A stretch of DNA of 21,573 nt from an uncultured Oscillospiraceae bacterium (GTDB taxonomy: Bacteria > Bacillota > Clostridia > Oscillospirales > Acutalibacteraceae). Shown here one piece after another: positions 15,664 to 21,573 of this stretch; the first letter of the stretch is position 1; each line of letters starts with the position of its first letter. The position numbers and the translations under genes are program-made. Below the pieces are notes generated by a model. It saw only the letters and a program-made list of their open reading frames with translations, made no database searches and had not been told where the DNA came from. The DNA is taken from positions 1 through 21,573 of the forward strand of contig UQVI01000010.1 of assembly GCA_900544515.1 (NCBI GenBank), given 5' to 3'.

Positions 15664-15692
15664 ATAATAACATATTCATAAAATGAAATCAA
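15664..15692 (-). promoter_or_regulatory. σA-type promoter of the AGCS symporter gene
   Basis: On the minus strand, TTGATT (15687-15692) and TATTAT (15664-15669) are 17 bases apart. It lies directly after the tatD terminator. Confidence 0.65.
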
Positions 15693-15733
15693 TAAAAAAG
15701 GAATGTCCTGCTGCTTTTTAGACATTCCTTTTT
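15690..15733 (-). terminator. Rho-independent terminator of the nagB-metG-tatD operon
   Basis: A perfect 13-bp stem (15721-15733 with 15695-15707) has a 13-base loop and is followed on the minus strand by T-rich sequence. Confidence 0.85.
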
Positions 15734-15749
15734 GCTTTGTGATATTGTT

Positions 15750-16517
15750 TTATATTAAATTATATAATTTTTTTGCATTCTCATTCGTAATGCTCAGCAG
15801 TTCCTGTGGATCTATATCAAGCACGTCTGCAATTTTTTCGGCCACATAGGGGATATATGAGGAATTATTCGTTTTCCCTCTCATAGGCACAGGGGCAAGA
15901 TAGGGTGCATCCGTTTCAAGCACAAGGCGGTCAAGTGGGATTTCTTTTACCACCTCAAGGCTTTTTCTTGCATTATTAAATGTTACTACACCATTGAGTC
16001 CGATATACATACCCAGTTTGATTATTTCTTTAGCCATTTCCTTTGAGCCTGAAAAGCAGTGCACAACGCCCTTAGGCTTTGTTGCTTTCAGAATATCCAG
16101 TGTATCGCCGTGTGCCTCTCTGTCGTGGACGATTACAGGCATATCAAGCTCCTTAGCAAGGTCAATCTGTGCTTCAAAAAAATTCTTCTGAACTTGTTTA
16201 GATGAACTCATCCAATGGTAGTCAAGACCGATTTCTCCAATGGCAACGCATTTTTCATTCTGCGCAAATTTTTTGATGATTGCTAAATCATTAATGCCTG
16301 CATCTTCCAAACATTCAGGATGAAAGCCGGTAGCAAAATATATATAATTATATTTCTGTGCCAAGTCAAAATTAAACTGTGTTGTTTCTATATCACATCC
16401 GCAGCTGACAACATAAGTAATACCCTGACTTTGAAGATGATTCAACAATTCTTCTCTGTCAGGGTCAAATTTACTGTCGTCGTAGTGAGAATGTGTATCA
16501 AAAATATTGTGATACAT
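15750..16517 (-). CDS. tatD: TatD-family metal-dependent deoxyribonuclease (YabD/YcfH-like)
   Basis: Cytoplasmic metal-dependent hydrolase of the TatD family (TIM barrel), whose studied members act as 3'-5' DNases. 255 residues from the chosen start. Metal ligands appear in order: DTHSHYDD (HxH near the N-terminus), GEIGLDYHW (Glu), VIVHDREAH (His), VVHCFSG (His) and LETDAPYLAP (Asp). Two ATGs lie close together. AAAAGG at 16525-16530 is 7 bases before 16517 but only 1 base before 16523, so 16517 is chosen. It follows the metG stop closely (16 bases), the metG-tatD order also found in Bacillus. It is last in the operon, before a strong hairpin. Confidence 0.93.
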   Translation of the reverse strand: MYHNIFDTHSHYDDSKFDPDREELLNHLQSQGITYVVSCGCDIETTQFNFDLAQKYNYIYFATGFHPECLEDAGINDLAIIKKFAQNEKCVAIGEIGLDYHWMSSSKQVQKNFFEAQIDLAKELDMPVIVHDREAHGDTLDILKATKPKGVVHCFSGSKEMAKEIIKLGMYIGLNGVVTFNNARKSLEVVKEIPLDRLVLETDAPYLAPVPMRGKTNNSSYIPYVAEKIADVLDIDPQELLSITNENAKKLYNLI

Positions 16518-16533
16518 ATTCATACCTTTTCTT

Positions 16534-18483
16534 TTATCGTATTTTTGTACCGGCAGGCATACCGTCAACAAAGAGTACCTTAACATCATCTTCGCTTATA
16601 TCACCTGCAAGGAGCATACCGTTACTCATTTCACCGCAAAGCTTTGCTGGCTTGAGGTTTGCAACGATTACAACGCTCTTGCCGACTAAGTCCTCAGACT
16701 TATACCACTGAGATATGCCTGATACAATCTGACGAGGCTCTGATGTGCCGTCGTTAACCATTATTTTAAGAAGCTTCTTTGATTTCTTAACAGGCTCGCA
16801 GGAGGTAACCTCTGCTACTCTGAGCTCAACCTTCGCAAAATCGTCAAAGGCGATTTCAGCAAGTCCTTCAATTTCAGGTTTTTGCTGCGCCTTCTGAGCT
16901 TCTTCAGCCTGCTTTGTAATCAATGCATTAAGTTCTTCAATTTCCTTATCAAAGTCAATTCTTGGGAAAAGTGCAGGACCTTTCTTAACGGTTACATCCT
17001 GAGGAAGTACACCGAACTTTCCTGCGTTTTCATAGGTGATGAGTTCTTCATTGCAGCCAATCTGCTCCCATACCTTTGGCATGGTTGTAGGCATAAAGCA
17101 GGAAAGAAGGGTAGTGCTTATACGTATTGCCTCGAGAAGGTTGTAAAGCACACAGGAAAGTCTTGCTTTTTTGCTCTCGTCCTTGCCGAGTATCCAAGGG
17201 GTTGTTTCGTCAATATATTTGTTTGCTCTTGAAATAACCTTAAAGATTTCTGCAAGGGCATTATTGAGCTGAGTTTCATCCATAAGGTCTGCAACCTTTT
17301 CACGTAAAGCAGTGGACATTGAAATAAGCTCATTGTCAATATCTTCACTTTCCTTATCAGCAGGAAGTGTACCGCCGAAATATTTTTCAACCATTGCAAC
17401 TGTTCTTGAAACAAGGTTGCCCAAATCGTTTGCAAGGTCCGAATTGATACGGTTTATCATAATCTCGTTCGAGAATGAGCTGTCAGCACCGAGAGCCATT
17501 TCTCTGAGAATATGGTATCTTATTGCATCAGCACCATAGCGTTCACCCAGTACCTTAGGATCAACAACGTTGCCGATTGACTTGCTCATTTTCTGACCAT
17601 TGAAGGTAATCCAGCCGTGAACAGCAAGATGCTTTGGAAGAGGCAGGTCAAGTGCCATAAGAATGGCAGGCCAGATAATTGCGTGGAAACGCATAATATC
17701 CTTTGCTACCATATGAAGGTCAGCAGGCCAGAATTTATCATAGTCACTGTATTGATTATTAAGATAGCCGAGTGCTGAGATGTAGTTTGAAAGAGCATCA
17801 ACCCAAACATATACAACGTGCTTATCATCGAATGTAACAGGTACACCCCAAGTAAAGGTTGTTCTTGAAACACAGAGGTCTTCAAGTCCCGGCTTGATGA
17901 AATTGTTCACAAGCTCCACAGCTCGTGAACGCGGCTGAAGATAATCTGTTTCCAGAAGCAATTTCTCAATTCTCTCAGCAAACGGTGACATTTTGAAGAA
18001 ATATGCTTCCTCCTCAGCCTCTGTTACGTCACGTCCGCATTCAGGACACTTGCCGTCAACAAGCTGGCTTTCGGTCCAGAAGGACTCACAAGGTGTACAG
18101 TATTTGCCTGTGTATTTTCCCTTGTAAATATAGCCCCTGTCGTAAAGCTCTTTGAATATCTTCTGCACGGTTTCGATATGATAATCGTTAGTTGTGCGGA
18201 TATATCTGTCATAGCTGATGTTCATATAGCTCCAAAGGTCTTTGAATACTGCAACAATTTCATCAACATATGCTTTTGGTGTAATACCCTTTTCCTTAGC
18301 CTTTTGCTCAATCTTGAGGCCGTGCTCGTCAGTGCCTGTAAGGAAAATTACGTCTTTACCCTGCATACGTCTGAAACGTGCTATGGAATCGCAGGCAACT
18401 GTTGTATAGCAGTGGCCGATATGCGGATTGCCTGACGGATAATATATAGGTGTTGTTATATAGAACTTTTCTTTCTCTGACAT
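16534..18483 (-). CDS. metG: Methionyl-tRNA synthetase
   Basis: Charges tRNA-Met with methionine. The 649-residue class I enzyme shows HIGH at 21-24 (PHIGH), a zinc knuckle with Cys 129, 132, 146 and 149, KMSKS at 298-302, the helical anticodon-binding domain (about 340-500), and a C-terminal EMAP-like tRNA-binding OB fold (about 545-649, starting FDDFAKVELRVAEV). GGAGG at 18493-18497 is 8 bases before the ATG at 18483; a second ATG two codons upstream is too close to it. It begins 14 bases after nagB and is followed by tatD. No T-box leader is visible before it; it is simply the second gene of an operon. Confidence 0.97.
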   Translation of the reverse strand: MSEKEKFYITTPIYYPSGNPHIGHCYTTVACDSIARFRRMQGKDVIFLTGTDEHGLKIEQKAKEKGITPKAYVDEIVAVFKDLWSYMNISYDRYIRTTNDYHIETVQKIFKELYDRGYIYKGKYTGKYCTPCESFWTESQLVDGKCPECGRDVTEAEEEAYFFKMSPFAERIEKLLLETDYLQPRSRAVELVNNFIKPGLEDLCVSRTTFTWGVPVTFDDKHVVYVWVDALSNYISALGYLNNQYSDYDKFWPADLHMVAKDIMRFHAIIWPAILMALDLPLPKHLAVHGWITFNGQKMSKSIGNVVDPKVLGERYGADAIRYHILREMALGADSSFSNEIMINRINSDLANDLGNLVSRTVAMVEKYFGGTLPADKESEDIDNELISMSTALREKVADLMDETQLNNALAEIFKVISRANKYIDETTPWILGKDESKKARLSCVLYNLLEAIRISTTLLSCFMPTTMPKVWEQIGCNEELITYENAGKFGVLPQDVTVKKGPALFPRIDFDKEIEELNALITKQAEEAQKAQQKPEIEGLAEIAFDDFAKVELRVAEVTSCEPVKKSKKLLKIMVNDGTSEPRQIVSGISQWYKSEDLVGKSVVIVANLKPAKLCGEMSNGMLLAGDISEDDVKVLFVDGMPAGTKIR

Positions 18484-18497
18484 AATCATTTCCTCCG

Positions 18498-19223
18498 TTA
18501 AATTTTTGATGCGGCACCCTTGTCAAGCATAAGTGTAACATCCGTGTGGAACTGCAATACAGATGCAGGGCACTGCGGTGTTACATTGCCGTCAATGAGT
18601 TGCTTGATTGCATTTGCCTTGTTTTCTCCTGTAGCAATGATAAGAATTCTCTTAGCCTGCATAATAGAGCCGATACCCATTGTAACTGCGTGTGTAGGCA
18701 CTTCCTCAATGGAATTGAAGAAACGGCTGTTATCCTTGATTGTGCTTTCCTTAAGCTTTACAACGTGGCTCCACCTCTGAAAGCTGTCGGACGGCTCATT
18801 GAAAGCGATGTGTCCGTTTGAGCCGATACCTAAAAGCTGAATATCAATACCGCCGGATTTTTTAATTCTCATTTCATATTCTTTGCATTCTTTTTCCAAA
18901 TCATCAGCATTTCCGTTAAGAAAATGGATGTTTTCCTTTGGAATATTGATATGATTAAAAAGATTTTCATACATAAAGCTATGATATGAATTTTTATCAT
19001 TTACATCCAGCTTGCAGTATTCATCAAGATTGAATGTGGTTACCTTGCTGAAGTCCACTGCACCGTTTTCAAAAAGCTTAATCATATGGCCGTAAGGCTT
19101 AAGCGGGGTTGAGCCTGTTGCAAGTCCTAAAACGGAATCAGGTTTAGCCAGTACCTGACCGCACATATAGTTACCGGCTGCGATACCGATTTGCTCATCA
19201 TTATCATAAACTAAAACATTCAT
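18498..19223 (-). CDS. nagB: Glucosamine-6-phosphate deaminase
   Basis: Converts glucosamine-6-phosphate to fructose-6-phosphate and ammonia, linking amino-sugar breakdown to glycolysis. The 241-residue protein shows the phosphate loop GLATGSTP (33-40), FNLDEY with D67 (catalytic Asp of the family), and GIGSNGHIAFNEP (132-144) with H138 and E143. The Asn at 136, where E. coli has Asp, is the Bacillus-type variant. It is slightly short compared with the 266 residues of the E. coli enzyme, as in Gram-positives, which lack the C-terminal allosteric part. GGAGG at 19233-19237 precedes the ATG, and a consensus promoter lies just upstream. It heads an operon with metG and tatD, an unusual partner set; no nagA is nearby. 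Confidence 0.96.
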   Translation of the reverse strand: MNVLVYDNDEQIGIAAGNYMCGQVLAKPDSVLGLATGSTPLKPYGHMIKLFENGAVDFSKVTTFNLDEYCKLDVNDKNSYHSFMYENLFNHINIPKENIHFLNGNADDLEKECKEYEMRIKKSGGIDIQLLGIGSNGHIAFNEPSDSFQRWSHVVKLKESTIKDNSRFFNSIEEVPTHAVTMGIGSIMQAKRILIIATGENKANAIKQLIDGNVTPQCPASVLQFHTDVTLMLDKGAASKI

Positions 19224-19281
19224 TATGTATATCCTCCGATAATTAAAGATTTAAAATTACTCTAAAAATAATATCCCATAT

Positions 19282-19309
19282 ATTATAAACTAATTACCTG
19301 CACTGTCAA
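19282..19309 (-). promoter_or_regulatory. Consensus σA promoter of nagB-metG-tatD
   Basis: On the minus strand, perfect TTGACA (19304-19309) and perfect TATAAT (19282-19287) are 16 bases apart. The -35 lies inside the last codons of the VanZ-like gene. Confidence 0.82.
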
Positions 19310-19757
19310 CAAGTTTTGCATTTTTTTGTAATATCAAATTTACTATGCAAAATAAAATCAAAAAGCCTATTGTGCCGATCACTGCACCGCAGGAGTCGAT
19401 AATCCAGTCAGTAAACTGGCAGGAACGACCCTCAACAAAAAGCTGATGAAATTCATCTGTTGCCGCATAGGCAGAGGTTAATATGATCGACAGAATCGGC
19501 TTTTCGTGTCCTGCAGTCTGATGTAATGCAATGTTGAATAAAAGGCAGAGACCTGTGAATTCCAGACAGTGTGCAGATTTTCTGACAATAAAATCCGTGA
19601 AAAAATTATCTCCGAAAAGGTTTAGAAGCCACTGCAGTACGGCACCGCTCTGTTCCACAGACTGCACTGCTGTCCTTGAGGAAAGCCAGAAAATCACTGC
19701 CATACAAATTACAACAAGTATCCAGCAAATTGTGGTCTTAATCCGCTCTTTGTGCAT
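19290..19757 (-). CDS. VanZ-like family membrane protein
   Basis: This 155-residue membrane protein has about four hydrophobic segments. The VanZ pattern is clear: an N-terminal helix with WLSSR, VRKSAHCLEFTGLCLLF at about 58-74, then AYAATDEFHQLFVEGRSCQFTDWIIDSCGAVIG, in which Asp, Glu, His, Gln and Arg are conserved. VanZ of Tn1546 gives low teicoplanin resistance; the role of chromosomal relatives is unclear. It starts inside the end of the peptide-binding lipoprotein gene (20-base overlap), with GGAAGGGTGA at 19767-19776 as its ribosome site, so the two are translationally linked. Its tail is Lys-rich. No terminator hairpin separates it from nagB. Confidence 0.88.
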   Translation of the reverse strand: MHKERIKTTICWILVVICMAVIFWLSSRTAVQSVEQSGAVLQWLLNLFGDNFFTDFIVRKSAHCLEFTGLCLLFNIALHQTAGHEKPILSIILTSAYAATDEFHQLFVEGRSCQFTDWIIDSCGAVIGTIGFLILFCIVNLILQKNAKLVDSAGN

Positions 19758-21396
19758 TTATAAAATTCACCCTTCCGCTTCCCGCGTGAAACTGCACAGA
19801 GCTTACGCCTTTGGACTGTACATAGTAAGATGCCTCAAACAGCACCGGCATAACGGAATAATCTTCCATAATTGCCTGCTCACATTTTTTGCAAGCGGCT
19901 GCCATATTGCTTGCGTTGGCACTCTGTGCTGCTTTCAATCTCTTTTGAACATCCTCCACCTCACCCAGATAATTGCCATTTATAATGTCACTTAAAAAGG
20001 ATACAGGATTCTGATTGGTTGCTTCAAATTTGTACAAGGCAATATCATAGTCGCCTTTTGAAAAAGCAGTATTGTATTCCTCATTGCTGAGTACATTCAG
20101 CTTAAGGGAAAATGAAATTTTATTTTCATCGCCGTAATTGGTTATCTGACCGATGCTTCCCTGAATACCCTGTACAAACTGCTTTGCAATATCCTCCATA
20201 TTCTGTGGGACAATGATTGTTATATCGGCTATAGAATACTGTGTTTCCTGCAGACCCTTTTTCCAGAGCTCCACTGCCTTTTGCGTGTTCTGCGCTGGAA
20301 CAGTATTGCCGATTGCTTCATTTGCTTTTTCATTTCCAATCATACAGCTTGGCGGAGTAAATGAATTTGCTTTTGTAAAATGCTTGTGCTCGTCCAGCTT
20401 GGCATCTGATATACTGAGGCAGACTGCCTGACGCAAATCATTATTTGTGAAAAGCTGTTTGTTTTTATTGAACAGGAATGCCCACATCTTATTTGAATAG
20501 GGGAGTGCCGTTACTTTGTTGTCGTTTATTTTTTCGTAGTCATCACCTGAAATATATGCGCAATCATAATATCCGTTTTTGATATTCTTCGGAATATCGG
20601 AATCTGCATCTGTTATATTAAGTGTGATATCTGTAACCTTTGACGGATATTCACCTACATAGAGCTTGTTGTTTTTGAGAATATAAGATTTATCAAGGAT
20701 GGTACTTACGTAAAACTGACCGTTAAAGATTGTGTAATCAAGTCCTAATCCGTATCTTCCCTTTGTTGCGTAGAAATAATCCCTGTTACAGGGCATAGCA
20801 ACGGCAGTGGAGAGGGTGTTCATAAAACTGTCATCAGGTGCTATGAGACGGATTTCAAGTGTGTAGTCATCTAAAGCTTTAACACCCAGATTACCGGAAG
20901 CTTTTTTGCCTGAGTGAACCTCCTTCGCATTTACAATATTTGCGATTGATGAGAACAGAGGACTGTCTGTATTGGCATCTGCTGCACGCTGAAGAGCAAA
21001 TACAAAATCGTGTGCAGTGATATCAGGGTTAAAGTCTGTACCCATAAGCTCCTGAGCTTTTGTGGGATTTTCTTTATCCTCACTCTGTACATTCCATTTT
21101 GCACCTTTTCTGAGGTTAAAGGTGTATGTGCGTTTGTCCTCACTTATAGTCCATTTTTCGGCAACACCTGCCTGAACAGTTCCGTCATCCAGTATACGCA
21201 CCAATCCCTCAAAACAGTTTTCCGTAATCAGAAATTCGTCTGAGGTAGCAGCAATCTGCGGATCAAAGCTTGCTATATTTCCGTCAAATGGGTATATAAA
21301 ATCAAGCTTGTCTGATTTATTTGAACAGCCTGAAAAAAGAGTAACCGTTAATATTATGCAAGTCAGCAGAGCTGTGATTTTTTTAAAAATTTTCAT
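19738..21396 (-). CDS. ABC-type peptide-binding lipoprotein (OppA/DppA-like, SBP_bac_5)
   Basis: Extracytoplasmic solute-binding lipoprotein of 552 residues. The signal peptide ends in a lipobox LFSGC, with the lipidated Cys at residue 24, followed by a Ser/Asn/Lys linker. The SBP_bac_5 fold starts with FDPQIAATSDEFLITENCFEGLV, then the conserved WTISEDKRTYTFNLRKGAKW segment. DLRQAVCLSI near the middle also fits. It is likely to bind oligopeptides, though relatives bind nickel or sugars. AGGTGA lies 5 bases before the ATG at 21396; a GTG at 21405 is less likely. No permease or ATPase gene follows, only the overlapping VanZ-like gene, so it must work with a transporter encoded elsewhere. Confidence 0.93.
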   Translation of the reverse strand: MKIFKKITALLTCIILTVTLFSGCSNKSDKLDFIYPFDGNIASFDPQIAATSDEFLITENCFEGLVRILDDGTVQAGVAEKWTISEDKRTYTFNLRKGAKWNVQSEDKENPTKAQELMGTDFNPDITAHDFVFALQRAADANTDSPLFSSIANIVNAKEVHSGKKASGNLGVKALDDYTLEIRLIAPDDSFMNTLSTAVAMPCNRDYFYATKGRYGLGLDYTIFNGQFYVSTILDKSYILKNNKLYVGEYPSKVTDITLNITDADSDIPKNIKNGYYDCAYISGDDYEKINDNKVTALPYSNKMWAFLFNKNKQLFTNNDLRQAVCLSISDAKLDEHKHFTKANSFTPPSCMIGNEKANEAIGNTVPAQNTQKAVELWKKGLQETQYSIADITIIVPQNMEDIAKQFVQGIQGSIGQITNYGDENKISFSLKLNVLSNEEYNTAFSKGDYDIALYKFEATNQNPVSFLSDIINGNYLGEVEDVQKRLKAAQSANASNMAAACKKCEQAIMEDYSVMPVLFEASYYVQSKGVSSVQFHAGSGRVNFINAQRAD

Positions 21397-21414
21397 ATCA
21401 TTCACCTGAAAGCT

Positions 21415-21443
21415 ATTATAACAAATAGTGAATATTAAATCAA
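21415..21443 (-). promoter_or_regulatory. σA promoter of the peptide-binding protein gene
   Basis: On the minus strand, TTGATT (21438-21443) and perfect TATAAT (21415-21420) are 17 bases apart. Confidence 0.75.
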
Positions 21444-21470
21444 TGAAATATGTGTTAAATTTAGCCAGAT

Positions 21471-21492
21471 ATTAAAACACACGGAAGCGTGT
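21471..21492 (-). terminator. Possible terminator of a gene beyond the right edge
   Basis: On the minus strand a 5-bp stem ACACG/CGTGT (21479-21492) with a CTTC loop is followed by GTTTTAAT. It is short, so uncertain. The remaining bases up to 21526 show nothing else. Confidence 0.35.
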
Positions 21493-21526
21493 ATCAAAAA
21501 GTTTTCGGATTTCCTGTAAATAAATT

Positions 21527-21573
21527 CTGTCTCTTATACACATCTGACGCTGCCGACGACTAGTCGAGTGTAG
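21527..21573 (-). other. Nextera sequencing adapter (i5/P5 side), not genomic
   Basis: Bases 21527-21545 are the mosaic end and 21546-21559 the read-1 adapter arm in reverse orientation. 21560-21567 (CTAGTCGA) is the reverse complement of the S513 index, and 21568-21573 begins P5. Genomic sequence ends at 21526. Confidence 0.98.

Noticed and set aside
15633..15725. 31-residue N-terminal extension of the AGCS symporter
   Set aside because: It begins inside the tatD terminator hairpin and upstream of the predicted transcription start; a good ribosome site serves 15632.
46..21526. tRNA, rRNA or CRISPR array
   Set aside because: Scanned by eye for cloverleaf-like segments, rRNA signatures and regularly spaced short repeats; none seen. 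A computed search (tRNAscan, CRISPR finder) was not possible.

Overview
The window is about 21.5 kb of low-GC bacterial DNA with genes on both strands. Strong AGGAGG-type ribosome sites, TTG and GTG starts, σA promoters with 16-17 nt spacers, spore-coat genes (cotJA-cotJB), a Bacillus-like MazF, and secreted BspA-LRR, InlB-type and FnIII proteins point to an endospore-lineage Firmicute. A gut Clostridia of the Ruminococcus/Oscillospirales kind is most likely (inference, not proved). Both ends are sequencing-library adapter, not genome: bases 1-45 and 21527-21573 are Nextera index and transposon-end sequence, so the biological insert is 46-21526.

Layout. 46-2000: a membrane-anchored D,D-carboxypeptidase (+) converges on a cotJA-cotJB spore coat pair (-), with a hairpin terminator between. 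2128-5800: a lone MazF/EndoA RNase toxin with its own promoter and terminator, then a compact dut / EamA transporter / GH51 arabinofuranosidase cluster. 5700-7390: PutP-type Na+/solute symporter, with a promoter that runs straight into the terminator hairpin of the upstream cluster. 7400-13630: a 6.2 kb secreted/surface-protein locus on the minus strand. It holds a glucosaminidase-like autolysin with an inserted SH3b domain and three FnIII domains, then a separate two-gene operon of an InlB-B-repeat protein and a BspA-type LRR protein carrying the same three FnIII domains. A divergent XRE regulator (+) sits at its head, with repeated TGTAA boxes between the two promoters. 14210-15690: an AGCS amino-acid/Na+ symporter (-). 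15695-19310: a nagB-metG-tatD operon (-). 19290-21445: a lipoprotein peptide-binding protein overlapping a VanZ-like membrane protein (-).

How it fits together. The surface locus is the unusual part. Two proteins with unrelated N-terminal halves (cell-wall hydrolase and leucine-rich repeat) share a C-terminal triple-FnIII module whose DNA is identical by eye over 526 bp and then drops abruptly to about 80% identity within the same homologous region, which is the pattern expected of recent gene conversion. With the InlB-like protein and the XRE gene it forms a plausible coordinated cell-surface remodelling/adhesion locus. The other genes are ordinary metabolism: nucleotide sanitation, arabinan-oligosaccharide use, proline and alanine uptake, amino-sugar catabolism, and tRNA charging. 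No tRNA, rRNA, CRISPR array, transposase or phage structural gene was seen, and no gene-free stretch exceeds 300 bases.
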